From contig QKIY01000028.1 in the NCBI GenBank assembly GCA_003250975.1, forward strand, positions 124,001-188,000: DNA of 64,000 nucleotides, given 5' to 3'. Below are positions 1 through 10,761 of this stretch, in pieces; the stretch's first letter is position 1, and each line of letters starts with the position of its first letter. The stretch is from Gammaproteobacteria bacterium. GTDB taxonomy: Bacteria; Pseudomonadota; Gammaproteobacteria; Eutrophobiales; Eutrophobiaceae. The position numbers and the translations under genes were made by a program. The notes below the pieces were generated by a model. It made no database searches and was not told the origin of the DNA. It was given only the letters and a program-made list of their open reading frames with translations.

Positions 1-726
1 GGTTGGACCAGTTACCTCAAGGACGAAATGAACCGGTTGTTGCGATGCCATTCCATCGGCAACAGGAATGCTGTTATCCAGGTATTCTTCCGGCTTGAAC
101 TCACGCTCGGCTATCATGCGGCCGCTGGTATCAAACAGGGCGAACTGAATGTCCGGATAAGGCTGGATCCTGTCAGAATAATTTACCATGGTCGCATTAA
201 CCAGCAGGGTATCCGCATAACGGGGATGCAGACGAACGTCACGGCTCAGGAGTTTTATATCCGAGGTTCTGTATTCCCGGACGACCTTGCAGCCCAGGCT
301 TGCACAGAGTTTCTGTGCCCAGGGCCTGAGTTCGGGCCAGGTGTTGAGCAGGTAGTCGCGGTTAAACCAGGCCATTTGGGTGGCCAGGATTAAGAAGACG
401 ATTAGGGTGCCGACAGACCAGGCTAGGCGTGAACTTTTTTTCCCCTTGGTTACTTCAGGTTCCTTCAGTATCTCAGGCAGTTCTTCATCGGAAATTGTCA
501 GTACCTCCTGGGCCTCCACTTCCTGAATTAACTCGACCTCATCTGAAAAGGCCGGACCCGGAATTGCAACAGTGCTCCGAGTGTCTGGCAGAGGATCATC
601 ACTCAGATAGGACAGCGCATTAAATTGCTCACCACAAAAACCACACCTGACCGTACCGCCCGCAGCGGATAGCTGGGCGGCATGGATTCGATACTGCCTG
701 TGACACGCTGGACATGATGTATACAT
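1..726 (-). CDS. Zinc-ribbon DUF3426 membrane protein (3' end beyond window)
   Basis: Partial gene read on the minus strand from ATG at 724-726 to the left edge, 242 codons with no stop. The N-terminus carries a zinc-ribbon with Cys pairs C5-x2-C8 and C28-x2-C31 (MJ0042 type). An acidic, low-complexity linker follows, then one hydrophobic membrane segment at about residues 103-120. The rest resembles DUF3426, including a CASLGC stretch just after the membrane helix and a beta-rich tail. It lies just downstream of prmA in the same direction, where this family is commonly found in gammaproteobacteria. Its function is not established. The zinc ribbon could bind nucleic acid or protein on the cytoplasmic side. 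Confidence 0.85.
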   Translation of the reverse strand, partial: MYTSCPACHRQYRIHAAQLSAAGGTVRCGFCGEQFNALSYLSDDPLPDTRSTVAIPGPAFSDEVELIQEVEAQEVLTISDEELPEILKEPEVTKGKKSSRLAWSVGTLIVFLILATQMAWFNRDYLLNTWPELRPWAQKLCASLGCKVVREYRTSDIKLLSRDVRLHPRYADTLLVNATMVNYSDRIQPYPDIQFALFDTSGRMIAEREFKPEEYLDNSIPVADGMASQQPVHFVLEVTGPT

Positions 727-738
727 AAGTCAGTCCTG

Positions 739-1638
739 TTATTTTAGGTCCTTGGTGAGGGGCAGGCACCCTTCCAGCAGTGCCCACTCCTGCCGGTAAA
801 CCGGTAACTGCATATTAAACCAGCGCTGATAGACCCCCAAGCATTCTTCTGCCTGTTGCGCCAGCAGGCCGGACAATACAAGCTCACCTCCCGGTCGCAG
901 TAGTGTTGTAAATCTTTGTGCCAGTTCCATAAGTGGATTAAGCAATATATTGGCCAAAAGGATATCTGCTTTTGGCAACTGCATTTCGCCCGCATGAACG
1001 ATCGTCAGGCGCGATGCCAGGCCATTTTTCTCTGCATTCGATCGGGTGGCCTCCAGTGCCTGATGATCGACATCCACGGCATAGGCATGTTCAGCTCCCA
1101 GCAACAGGGCGGACAGGGCAAGAATTCCCGAGCCACAACCGAAATCGATTACCTGGCGACCCCGCACTTCATGCCCGGTAAGCCATTCCAGGCACAGTGC
1201 GGTAGTCGCATGTGTACCTGTTCCAAATGCCAGCCCCGGATCTAGAATTAACACGAGGGGAATCCCCTCGGGCGGAGTTGACCAGCCAGGGCATACACAT
1301 AGCTTGCCTGAATAGATCTGTGGCCCGTGGCTATCTTGATATGCCTTGACCCAATCCCTGTCTTCAAGCTGTTCTATGTGAGTATTCACTATTGCTTTAT
1401 CGCCCAGTCTGTGGCGCAAACATACCAGCAGGGTATCCAGATCGGTATCCCTGTGCAAAAGGGCGGTGATCCGGATTTGCTGCCAGAGATGGGGCACATT
1501 TTCACCTGGCTCGGAAAATAGTGGTTCATCACTCAGGGCCGAGAGACTGACGGAACTGGCGCCGAATTTCTCCAATAGCCCAACCAGTTCCTCTGCATGG
1601 GCTTGCCCTGTGTCCAACGTCAATTGTAACCAGGCCAT
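739..1638 (-). CDS. prmA: Ribosomal protein L11 methyltransferase PrmA
   Basis: SAM-dependent enzyme that trimethylates ribosomal protein L11 in the cytoplasm. The 299 residues match the usual length of about 290-295. The N-terminal third is the L11-recognition domain. The linker and catalytic entry motif DPGLAFGTGTHATT lies at residues 133-146, the SAM-binding glycine motif DFGCGSG at 165-171, and a LLANILLNPL motif further on. It starts 21 bases after the accC stop and belongs to the aroQ-accB-accC-prmA run, a common gammaproteobacterial order. Nothing is unusual. Confidence 0.97.
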   Translation of the reverse strand: MAWLQLTLDTGQAHAEELVGLLEKFGASSVSLSALSDEPLFSEPGENVPHLWQQIRITALLHRDTDLDTLLVCLRHRLGDKAIVNTHIEQLEDRDWVKAYQDSHGPQIYSGKLCVCPGWSTPPEGIPLVLILDPGLAFGTGTHATTALCLEWLTGHEVRGRQVIDFGCGSGILALSALLLGAEHAYAVDVDHQALEATRSNAEKNGLASRLTIVHAGEMQLPKADILLANILLNPLMELAQRFTTLLRPGGELVLSGLLAQQAEECLGVYQRWFNMQLPVYRQEWALLEGCLPLTKDLK

Positions 1639-1659
1639 GATGGCAGCATACAGACCGGA

Positions 1660-3003
1660 TTATTTCAGGCCCAGCTTGTTCTCCAGGTAGTGGATATCGG
1701 TACCACCGGTCTGGAAAGCCGATTCATCAATAATCCTCTGGTGCAAATGAATGTTGGTCTTGATGCCTTCAATAACGATCTCTGAAAGGGCCATGGACAT
1801 CCGGGCTATCGCCTGCTGGCGGGAGTCTCCATGGACGATAAGTTTGCCGATCATGGAATCATAATAAGGGGGAACCTTGTAACCACCGTAAATATGCGTA
1901 TCCACACGTACGCCAAAACCGCCGGGCGGATGATAATGCTCTATTAGTCCGGGTGATGGCATGAAGGTATGGGGATCTTCTGCATTAATACGGCATTCAA
2001 TGGCATGTCCATGGACCCGTATGTCTTCCTGGCGATAGGAAAGCTGTTCCCCGGCGGCAATTCTCAGTTGCTCGCGAATAATATCAACACCGGTAATCAT
2101 TTCCGTCACAGGATGTTCCACCTGGACACGTGTATTCATCTCGATGAAATAGAACTGTCCGTTTTCATATAAAAACTCAAACGTCCCTGCACTGCGATAT
2201 CCAATCGCAAGACAGGCCTCGACACAACGTGCACCGATTTCACTACGGATCTCCTCGCTGAGCCCCGGCGCCGGCGCCTCCTCGATGACCTTCTGGTGAC
2301 GGCGCTGCATGGAGCAGTCTCTTTCAGCAAGATAAATCGCATTACCGTGTTCATCAGCGAGCACCTGGATTTCGATATGACGTGGATGCTCCAGGAACTT
2401 CTCCATGTAGACAGCACCATTACCGAAGGCCGCCTGCGCCTCAGAGCGGGTAATGGAGATAGCGTTTCTCAGGGTAGCATCGCTGTGTACTACCCGCATG
2501 CCGCGGCCGCCGCCGCCGCCCACGGCCTTTATAATGACCGGGTAACCGATATCCCTTGCGATCCGCAGGTTCTCGTCACCGTCCTCGCCCAGTTCACCAT
2601 TTGAGCCCGGCACACAGGGGACACCCGCCTTCTGCATGGCGCTGATAGCCGATACCTTGTCACCCATCATCCGGATCGTCTCGGACCTGGGGCCTATGAA
2701 GACGAAGCCGCTTTCTTCAACCCGCTCGGCAAAGTCGGCATTCTCTGAGAGAAAGCCATAACCAGGGTGTATGCCCACGGCGTCCGTTACCTCGGCGGCG
2801 CTGATTACAGCGGGGATATTGAGATAGCTTTCGGTAGATGCTGCCGGGCCGATACAGACAGACTCGTCCGCTAGAAATACATGTTTCTGATCACTATCGG
2901 CCTCTGAATAAACAGCCACAGTCTTGATGCCCATCTCATGACAGGCGCGCAGGATACGCAGGGCAATCTCCCCGCGATTAGCTATTACGACTTTATCAAG
3001 CAT
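1660..3003 (-). CDS. accC: Acetyl-CoA carboxylase, biotin carboxylase subunit
   Basis: ATP-grasp enzyme that carboxylates the biotin on BCCP using ATP and bicarbonate, the first half of malonyl-CoA synthesis for fatty acids. Its 447 residues equal the family standard. Visible are the N-terminal biotin carboxylase fold ([14 protein letters not shown]), the glycine-rich ATP-binding loop GGGGRGMR, the catalytic [13 protein letters not shown] segment and the C-terminal RINAEDP region. It lies downstream of accB with an 83-base gap, as in other Proteobacteria where both subunits are made from one transcript. Confidence 0.98.
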   Translation of the reverse strand: MLDKVVIANRGEIALRILRACHEMGIKTVAVYSEADSDQKHVFLADESVCIGPAASTESYLNIPAVISAAEVTDAVGIHPGYGFLSENADFAERVEESGFVFIGPRSETIRMMGDKVSAISAMQKAGVPCVPGSNGELGEDGDENLRIARDIGYPVIIKAVGGGGGRGMRVVHSDATLRNAISITRSEAQAAFGNGAVYMEKFLEHPRHIEIQVLADEHGNAIYLAERDCSMQRRHQKVIEEAPAPGLSEEIRSEIGARCVEACLAIGYRSAGTFEFLYENGQFYFIEMNTRVQVEHPVTEMITGVDIIREQLRIAAGEQLSYRQEDIRVHGHAIECRINAEDPHTFMPSPGLIEHYHPPGGFGVRVDTHIYGGYKVPPYYDSMIGKLIVHGDSRQQAIARMSMALSEIVIEGIKTNIHLHQRIIDESAFQTGGTDIHYLENKLGLK

Positions 3004-3086
3004 GGACTTTTAGTGAATATAATCAGGAAAAAATTAAAGGTTTAAAGTTGCTGACCGGACCGGACCAAATATTTTTCACACCATTG

Positions 3087-3545
3087 TTATTCAATAACAA
3101 ACAACGGCTGACCGTATTCCACAGGTTCCCCGTTTTCGACCAGACGTTTTTTTATTACGCCGCTTGCATCGGCTTCAATCTGGTTCATGATCTTCATGGC
3201 CTCAATGATGCATACCACGTCACCCTCAGTGACCATTTGGCCAATCTCGACAAAAGGAGCGCTATCAGGTGATGCACTGGTATAAAAGGTACCGACCATA
3301 GGAGACTTCATGGTATGACCGGCATCCTCAGTGGCGGGTGTCTCTGCAGCCACATCTACAGCCTGAGGTGCAGATTTTGTTACCAGCTCGCCAGGAGTGG
3401 CAGGGACCTGCATCACTGTCTGTGGTGGAACACCTGTAGTTTGACGACTGATACGGACCGACTCTTCCCCTTCATGGATCTCTATCTCGGATATCTTGGA
3501 TTCTTCCAGGAGTTCGATCAGTTTTTTAACTTTCCTAATATCCAT
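3087..3545 (-). CDS. accB: Acetyl-CoA carboxylase biotin carboxyl carrier protein
   Basis: Small carrier that shuttles carboxylated biotin between AccC and the carboxyltransferase. It has 152 residues. An N-terminal helix-rich domain ([15 protein letters not shown]) and a Pro/Ala-rich linker lead to the C-terminal biotinyl domain. The biotin-accepting lysine is K118 in EAMKIMN, a slight variant of the usual EAMKLMN. The gene lies between aroQ and accC in the same direction. Confidence 0.97.
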   Translation of the reverse strand: MDIRKVKKLIELLEESKISEIEIHEGEESVRISRQTTGVPPQTVMQVPATPGELVTKSAPQAVDVAAETPATEDAGHTMKSPMVGTFYTSASPDSAPFVEIGQMVTEGDVVCIIEAMKIMNQIEADASGVIKKRLVENGEPVEYGQPLFVIE

Positions 3546-3562
3546 AGTCTTCCTGCTAGCAT

Positions 3563-4006
3563 TTAACGCTTTTGAATTTTTTGATCGGCTGCCTGCAAGG
3601 CAAGCTCGTAACCCAGTGCCCCTACACCCGAGATCACGGCCACCGCGATATCTGACAGGTAGGAATGCCGCCGGAAATCCTCTCGGGAGAACACATTTGA
3701 AAGATGCACTTCGATGAACGGTACCTTGACGCTCAGCATTGCATCACGGAGCGCTATACTGGTATGGGTCAGGGCCCCGGGATTGATGATAATGAAATCA
3801 TAATGCCCGCCCATGGCCGAATGCACCCGTTCGATCAACTCATGCTCGGCGTTGCTCTGGTAACATTCAAGTTCATGACCCAAGGCCTTGGCCTTGTCCG
3901 TAACCGCCTTGTTAATCTCATCCAGCGTAGTGGAACCATAGATTTCCGGCTCACGCTGCCCCAAGAGATTCAGGTTTGGCCCGTGTAATAGAAGAATTTT
4001 CCCCAT
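3563..4006 (-). CDS. aroQ: Type II 3-dehydroquinate dehydratase
   Basis: Cytoplasmic shikimate-pathway enzyme converting 3-dehydroquinate to 3-dehydroshikimate. The 147 residues match the type II dodecameric family. Its signature is near the N-terminus: [19 protein letters not shown], with the catalytic Tyr at its end. [15 protein letters not shown] and the [15 protein letters not shown] loop follow, with the conserved His and Arg residues. It heads the aroQ-accB-accC-prmA cluster, 108 bases downstream of the tlpA-like gene. Confidence 0.97.
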   Translation of the reverse strand: MGKILLLHGPNLNLLGQREPEIYGSTTLDEINKAVTDKAKALGHELECYQSNAEHELIERVHSAMGGHYDFIIINPGALTHTSIALRDAMLSVKVPFIEVHLSNVFSREDFRRHSYLSDIAVAVISGVGALGYELALQAADQKIQKR

Positions 4007-4114
4007 TTTTATCAGTTTTTTTCTAGGACGATAGCGACAGATGGGTGCATGATAGCAGAAATTTTATAAAAACCAGAATTTTTTGCGCTGCAGGATAATT
4101 AGCAAGAATAACTA

Positions 4115-4669
4115 CTATAACATGGAGCCTATTATGGCCTCAGTTTCATCCCTGTGCATCGGGCCCGCCTTGCTAAAGATAATCCGCCCGGAACGGTCAA
4201 TGATGACCGTATACGGCAGGGCGCCGAACCTGTTTCCGTATTGTTCTGCGACCTTGATGGCCCCGACAGTCCCTGTGAGTATCGGGTAATTGATTCCCAT
4301 CTCATGGATAAAACCGGTAACCGCGTCCGTCTCTTCTGCGGCAATGCCAACAAACTGGGTGCCCTGATCGGCATATTTCTCCTGCAGTTCGGCAAACATC
4401 GGCATTTCCTGACGGCAAGGTGGACACCAGGTAGCCCAGAAATTGATGACCAGAACCATGCCGTCCCATTCGCTGACATGGCGCAACTTGCCCTCTGTAT
4501 CTATCAACGAGAATTCCGGACGCATCAGTCCCAGCAATGACTCCGCGACAGGCTGTGGACTTTCAAGGGCGCTTATATCAGGACCGGCGATATAACGCTG
4601 CAGATAGAAACCAAGGGCCCCGGCAATGAATGCAAGCAACAGGACCGCTGGGATTGTTGCCTTGTTCAT
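4115..4669 (-). CDS. TlpA/ResA-family membrane-anchored thioredoxin
   Basis: Predicted thiol-disulfide oxidoreductase of 184 residues facing the periplasm. An uncleaved N-terminal membrane anchor (about residues 6-25) precedes an AhpC/TSA-type thioredoxin fold. The active site FWATWCPPC places the redox cysteines at C82 and C85. A cis-Pro region is present (GALPYTVIIDRSGRI). Its start overlaps the dsbD stop by four bases, so the two are probably translationally coupled, and DsbD is the likely electron donor. Such pairs often serve cytochrome c maturation or periplasmic reduction; the exact client is not visible here. Confidence 0.9.
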   Translation of the reverse strand: MNKATIPAVLLLAFIAGALGFYLQRYIAGPDISALESPQPVAESLLGLMRPEFSLIDTEGKLRHVSEWDGMVLVINFWATWCPPCRQEMPMFAELQEKYADQGTQFVGIAAEETDAVTGFIHEMGINYPILTGTVGAIKVAEQYGNRFGALPYTVIIDRSGRIIFSKAGPMHRDETEAIIGSML

Positions 4670-6504
4670 TCTCCGTTGAGTCTGGCGATATGTTGAATAA
4701 AGTCATCAGCTTTCTTGAAGCCAAACAGGCGCAGGTACTCAACCTCTTGCCCCTCCCTGAAAAACAGAATTGCCGGCGGGCCGATGATATTGAAGCGTCT
4801 TAGTAGTGCCTTATCGATCTCATCATTCGAGGTGACATCGGCCTGCAGCAGTACCATACCAGCCAAGGCTGACTGCACTTCCGGCTTCGTAAATGTGAAG
4901 TGCTCCATCTCCTTGCAGGAGATGCACCAGTCTGCATAAAAATCCAGCATCACCGTCCTGCCTTCCTGTTTCGCCTGTGCCAGTTCACGATTTAGATCTT
5001 CAATACTCTTGATTCGCTTGAACGCCAGTGTTGTTGCCCATTCCCCGCCGGCAGTAAATTCCAGCGGCCGAAAGGGATTTCTATTTCCAGCAGCTGCACC
5101 AATCACCATCGCGGCACCATAGATCAACATAACAAATGACAAGGCCTGCCATAATCGGCGCCCGCCGGTCCGCTCTGAACGCCAGTCCAGTGCCCCCATG
5201 TAAACGGCGCAACCGGTTAACAGGACTCCCCACAGCAACAGACTTACCGGAGGCGGCAGGACCCTGCTCATGAACCAGATCGCCACGCCCAGGAGGATGA
5301 CACCGAAAGTCTTTTTAACAGTAAGCATCCATGCCCCGGCCCTGGGCAGGATCCCGCCCAGGGATGTTCCTATCAGGAGCAACGGTGCACCCATACCGAG
5401 TCCCATGCTAAACAATGCGCCGCCGCCCAGGGCGGCATTGCCCGCCTGGGTAATATAGATCAGGGCGCCCGCAAGCGGCGGTGCCACACAGGGACCAACG
5501 ATAATAGCTGACAACAAGCCCATGATTGCTGCGCCGATCAGGCTGCCCTGTTTTTGCTTATGGGACAACGCGGCGAGCCTGTCTTGCCAGCTTGCCGGCA
5601 ATTGCAACTCATAAAAACCAAACATCGATAGGGCCAACAGTACAAATATCAGGCTGAAGCCAGTCAATACCCAGATATTTTGTGCGGCCGCCTGCAGGTT
5701 CAGTTCGAAGGCGCCGGCAATGATTCCGAACAGTGCGTAGGTCAATGCCATGGCGATCACATAGGCAAGTGACAGGGCGAAACCCCGCAGGGGTGTCAAC
5801 ATCTTGCCTTGGCCGATAATGACCCCTGAAAGGATCGGGATCATGGGAAAGATGCAGGGTGTCAAGGAGAGCAGCAGGCCAAACCCAAAAAAGGCCAGCA
5901 TGTTGAGAAAAATATTTTTGGTGCGCAGGTCACGGCTGATTGCATCCTGCTCGGACATTGGTCCTGGTCTTACCTCCGGTCCTTCTACGATTTCGCCAGT
6001 CAGGCGATCGAAACCCGGCAGTCCCAGGCTGACAGTCTTCCTGATGGGCGGGTAACAGATAGAGCCTTCCTTGCAACCCTGATACACCACTTCAATAAGG
6101 ACATCCTCGAGCGTGGTTTTCTGGCGGGCAAGACTGATATCGGCGCGGACGCCGTGGTGAAAGACCTTTACTGCACCGAACTCCGGGTCCTGTTTCAGGT
6201 CACCATCAGGTAGGCTGATATCAAGTAATGTGATGCCAGGTGCCTGACTCTTGAAACTGAAATTGTCCCGGTAAAGGTAGTAACCATCCGCGATCTGCCA
6301 GTCCAGCGCGATACGATGCGAGGAGATTACTTCCGTGGAGAGGATAAAAGCCTTTTCCGGGTCCAGGAATTCCTCTTCCTGAAATACGCCGGTAACACCA
6401 TCGAACAACCTGCCGAGGCGCTCACCAATAGCATCGGCCTGTAACGGTGACGCAAGGGAAAAAAGCGCCAAACAGGCCGGAATAAAAAGCCTTGTTGCAG
6501 ACAT
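4666..6504 (-). CDS. dsbD: Thiol:disulfide interchange protein DsbD
   Basis: Transfers reducing power from cytoplasmic thioredoxin across the inner membrane to periplasmic partners. The 612 residues show the three expected parts. After a signal peptide comes the periplasmic alpha domain with a GCKEGSICYPP cysteine pair. An eight-helix membrane domain follows, with cysteines in SLTPCIFPMIPILSG and VGPCVAPPLAG. The C-terminal thioredoxin domain has C527 and C530 in YADWCISCKEME. It starts five bases after the cutA stop, and its 3' end overlaps the tlpA-like gene. Confidence 0.96.
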   Translation of the reverse strand: MSATRLFIPACLALFSLASPLQADAIGERLGRLFDGVTGVFQEEEFLDPEKAFILSTEVISSHRIALDWQIADGYYLYRDNFSFKSQAPGITLLDISLPDGDLKQDPEFGAVKVFHHGVRADISLARQKTTLEDVLIEVVYQGCKEGSICYPPIRKTVSLGLPGFDRLTGEIVEGPEVRPGPMSEQDAISRDLRTKNIFLNMLAFFGFGLLLSLTPCIFPMIPILSGVIIGQGKMLTPLRGFALSLAYVIAMALTYALFGIIAGAFELNLQAAAQNIWVLTGFSLIFVLLALSMFGFYELQLPASWQDRLAALSHKQKQGSLIGAAIMGLLSAIIVGPCVAPPLAGALIYITQAGNAALGGGALFSMGLGMGAPLLLIGTSLGGILPRAGAWMLTVKKTFGVILLGVAIWFMSRVLPPPVSLLLWGVLLTGCAVYMGALDWRSERTGGRRLWQALSFVMLIYGAAMVIGAAAGNRNPFRPLEFTAGGEWATTLAFKRIKSIEDLNRELAQAKQEGRTVMLDFYADWCISCKEMEHFTFTKPEVQSALAGMVLLQADVTSNDEIDKALLRRFNIIGPPAILFFREGQEVEYLRLFGFKKADDFIQHIARLNGE

Positions 6505-6508
6505 GTAG

Positions 6509-6835
6509 TTATTTTGTGACCTGATTTACCCAGTTAAGATAACCATCGAATCCATCTACAAGAGGGACAGAAATGATTTCAGGAAGTTCGTAGGGATGAA
6601 TGGACAGGATATCTTTCTTGACGGCTTCAAACAGCGGCTGGCGCGTCTTGATGATTAGCAGGTGCTCTTCCTTGACATCCACCTTGTTGCCCCATTTGAA
6701 ATAGGAATGAACGCCGGGCACGATGTTGACACAGGCAGCGCGGTTATTTGCTACAAGATCCTGGGCGATCTGCTTTGCCGTGATTGAACCAGGGCAGGTA
6801 CAGAAGATAATGATATATTCGTTATTGTCATTCAT
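6509..6835 (-). CDS. cutA: Divalent-cation tolerance protein CutA
   Basis: Small cytoplasmic trimeric protein of 108 residues, the usual CutA1 length. Recognisable segments are the N-terminal FCTCPGS strand, the YFKWGNKV..KEEHLLIIKTR core and the HPYELPEII..P motif near the C-terminus. It is linked to copper/divalent-metal tolerance in Escherichia coli, but its biochemical role is unsettled. Placement directly upstream of dsbD is common in gammaproteobacteria. It is divergent from fxsA, with a 91-base intergenic region. Confidence 0.95.
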   Translation of the reverse strand: MNDNNEYIIIFCTCPGSITAKQIAQDLVANNRAACVNIVPGVHSYFKWGNKVDVKEEHLLIIKTRQPLFEAVKKDILSIHPYELPEIISVPLVDGFDGYLNWVNQVTK

Positions 6836-6926
6836 TTCGACATTTTAAACCCAAGGCTTGAAATTCTCTATTCCGACTATACCTTAAAACGTACATACAC
6901 TTCTTTATACTGGTATTACAAGTCAC

Positions 6927-7364
6927 TTGTTCAAGATCCTGTTACTACTTCTCATCGCCGTCCCGATGCTGGAAATCTATCTCCTGATCCAGATTGGGAC
7001 ACAAATTGGCGCATGGCCTACGATCGCGCTTATCCTTTTAACGGCCTTCATCGGTGCCGGGATGTTGCGCATCCAGGGCATTGCCACCCTGATCAGGATC
7101 CGGGAGGCACTGGACAGGGGTGAACTACCAGCGCATTCCCTGGTAGAAGGCCTGCTACTACTGATCGCCGGCGCCTTGCTTCTGACACCGGGCTTTTTTA
7201 CCGATAGCCTCGGATTCATCTGCCTGATCCCGTCTGTCAGGGCCGTACTGGCAAGGGTCATGTTAGAGAGGGTCTTTTCCGTACGGGTCCACCGGGTTAG
7301 GGAACAGCAGAGCGGCGGGCAACGGACCCTGGAAGGGGAGTACTGGGAGGAAGAGGACCCCTAA
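6927..7364 (+). CDS. fxsA: FxsA-family inner-membrane protein
   Basis: Membrane protein of 145 residues with four hydrophobic segments in the first 105. The family hallmark is the opening MFKILLLLLIAVPMLEIYLLIQIG with the conserved E in LEIY. The start is TTG at 6927; no ATG gives the complete conserved N-terminus. E. coli FxsA suppresses F-exclusion of phage T7, and its normal role is unknown. It lies immediately upstream of groESL, a frequent arrangement, but groES has its own promoter. Confidence 0.92.
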   Translation: MFKILLLLLIAVPMLEIYLLIQIGTQIGAWPTIALILLTAFIGAGMLRIQGIATLIRIREALDRGELPAHSLVEGLLLLIAGALLLTPGFFTDSLGFICLIPSVRAVLARVMLERVFSVRVHRVREQQSGGQRTLEGEYWEEEDP

Positions 7365-7379
7365 GTCGCCCCGATACGC

Positions 7380-7407
7380 TTGACAGTGAGATAGCCCTGC
7401 CTATAAT
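7380..7407 (+). promoter_or_regulatory. Consensus sigma-70 promoter for groESL
   Basis: A perfect -35 TTGACA (7380-7385) and a perfect -10 TATAAT (7402-7407) are separated by 16 bases. Transcription would start around 7414, inside the CIRCE element and about 83 bases before the groES ATG. Two perfect hexamers predict high basal strength, suited to a chaperonin operon held back by a repressor. Confidence 0.85.
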
Positions 7408-7433
7408 TGGCACTCACTAATTAAGAGTGCTAA
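7407..7433 (+). promoter_or_regulatory. CIRCE operator (HrcA site)
   Basis: Inverted repeat TTGGCACTC-N9-GAGTGCTAA, one base different from the CIRCE consensus TTAGCACTC-N9-GAGTGCTAA. It begins on the last base of the -10 box and covers the predicted start site, the expected location for HrcA repression. No hrcA gene is in the window. Confidence 0.93.
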
Positions 7434-7496
7434 CAAAAACACTCGAACACAATCTATAAAATTTCACAAATAGTTGATTTTCAGGAGAAAAAACCT

Positions 7497-7787
7497 ATGA
7501 AGATTCGTCCATTACAGGATCGTGTCATCGTCAAGCGTATGGAAGAGGAACGTACCAGCGCGGGTGGCATCGTAATCCCGGATTCGGCTACTGAAAAGCC
7601 TATCAAGGGTGAAGTCATCGCCGTCGGTCCCGGGAAAAAGCTCGATACCGGCAGCACCCAAGCGGTCGATCTGAAAGTCGGTGACTCTGTGCTCTTTGGT
7701 AAATATTCAGGCACGGAAGTCAAGGTTGGTGATGAGGAATACCTCGTCATGCGCGAAGACGACATTATGGGTGTCATTGAAGCCTGA
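7497..7787 (+). CDS. groES: Co-chaperonin GroES
   Basis: Seven-subunit lid of the GroEL folding chamber, 96 residues as expected. The N-terminal [14 protein letters not shown], the mobile loop [16 protein letters not shown] that binds GroEL, and the C-terminal [16 protein letters not shown] are all typical. An AGGAG ribosome-binding site lies about ten bases upstream of the ATG. It is transcribed from the CIRCE-controlled promoter together with groEL. Confidence 0.99.
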   Translation: MKIRPLQDRVIVKRMEEERTSAGGIVIPDSATEKPIKGEVIAVGPGKKLDTGSTQAVDLKVGDSVLFGKYSGTEVKVGDEEYLVMREDDIMGVIEA

Positions 7788-7842
7788 ACCATCAAACAGT
7801 CAGGTTATGAATTCATATTCAAAATTTCAGATTGAGGATTAA

Positions 7843-9495
<1,653 letters not shown>

Positions 9496-9520
9496 GCCTG
9501 ACGTCACTACACAATAACAA

Positions 9521-9546
9521 AAACCCCGCTCATGGCGGGGTTTTTT
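9521..9546 (+). terminator. Rho-independent terminator after groEL
   Basis: Nine-base stem AAACCCCGC / GCGGGGTTT with loop TCATG, followed by a run of T. It ends the groESL transcript 26 bases after the groEL stop. Confidence 0.93.
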
Positions 9547-9695
9547 ATTTATTTTCCTGTATTACAACTGGTGACATATTACTATCACATATGTCGATTA
9601 CACTTGCCATGACAAACACTGCAATAATCGCTTAACATATTTCATTTAACCCATCCGCATATCACACACAACACAGCAACGGACTCACATAAAAA

Positions 9696-10514
9696 ATGGC
9701 ATCTTCGAAGAAAAAAGACAAAAAGACCAAGGCCAGCCAGGCAGACAAGCACAAACTGTACGAGGCCTCAGTACAGTGTGTGGAATCAGAAATCGATTTC
9801 GTAGACAACACCTTTCTCGCCTTACGCAACCGCAATGCCCATCTGCTACGGGAAGACTTCTGCGGCACGGCCAATACATCCTGCGAATGGGTACGACGGC
9901 GTGAATCCAACAGGGCCCTGTGTGTTGACCTGAACCCCGAAGTGCTTGAATGGGGTCGCGAGAACAACCTGGCCAGACTCTACGAATCCCAACGACAGCG
10001 CATCACCCTGATCAATGATGACGTGATGCATGTCAATACAGCGACAGCCGATGCCATACTGGCCATGAATTTCAGCTACTGGACGTTCAAGGACCGTCCA
10101 ACCATGATCAGCTATTTCAGGCACGTACGTGACAGCTTGGTGGATGATGGCATCTTTTTCCTCGATGCCTTCGGCGGGCATGAGGCCTTTGAAGAGATGG
10201 AAGAAAGCACGGATTACGGTAAATTCACCTATATCTGGGACCAGCACAGTTACAATCCCATCACAGGCCATTGCACCTGCAAGATCCATTTCAAGTTCAA
10301 GGATGGATCCATGCTGAAAGATGCCTTCGTATATGACTGGCGCATCTGGACACTGCCTGAGTTGACCGAGATGCTCATTGAAGCCGGCTTTAAAAAAGCC
10401 ACTGTCTACTGGGAAGGAACCGATGAAAACGGCGAAGGTAATGGTGTGTTTACACCGACTACGGAAGGGGAGGCGGATGCGGGGTGGATAGCGTATATCG
10501 TTGCCGAGAAGTAA
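9696..10514 (+). CDS. Class I SAM-dependent methyltransferase
   Basis: Cytoplasmic protein of 272 residues with a Rossmann-like methyltransferase fold. The first 20 residues are very lysine-rich (SSKKKDKKTKASQADKHK). The SAM-binding region is represented by LREDFCGTA, where CGTA replaces the usual GxGxG, then CVDLNPEVLEWG and DAILAMNFSYW. Proteins with the LREDFCGTA signature form a recognisable group of bacterial methyltransferases whose substrate is not known to me. It has its own position after the groESL terminator. No clear ribosome-binding site precedes the ATG. Confidence 0.85.
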   Translation: MASSKKKDKKTKASQADKHKLYEASVQCVESEIDFVDNTFLALRNRNAHLLREDFCGTANTSCEWVRRRESNRALCVDLNPEVLEWGRENNLARLYESQRQRITLINDDVMHVNTATADAILAMNFSYWTFKDRPTMISYFRHVRDSLVDDGIFFLDAFGGHEAFEEMEESTDYGKFTYIWDQHSYNPITGHCTCKIHFKFKDGSMLKDAFVYDWRIWTLPELTEMLIEAGFKKATVYWEGTDENGEGNGVFTPTTEGEADAGWIAYIVAEK

Positions 10515-10761
10515 GTCCTCATTTCAATTATTGCCGAATCCTTAACTTAATAATCATTCTTAAAATTTGTTTTGCCCTTGACCGGCGGTTCCTCTGTGCC
10601 TTCGCATCCCTCTTCCCATCCTGGCCATATGGCTCTGAAGCAACTCGTTTCCCCGGCAAGTCATGAGGGGATACGAAGAAGAGATCACGGCTAATATTTC
10701 CTACACTGTATATGAGAGCTACTGACGGGCGGACATGTCCGATGATCCTTGGGAGGTAATC

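Noticed and set aside
28-393. Plus-strand ORF at the left edge
   Set aside because: It is the shadow of the minus-strand DUF3426 gene, which has a zinc ribbon and membrane helix.
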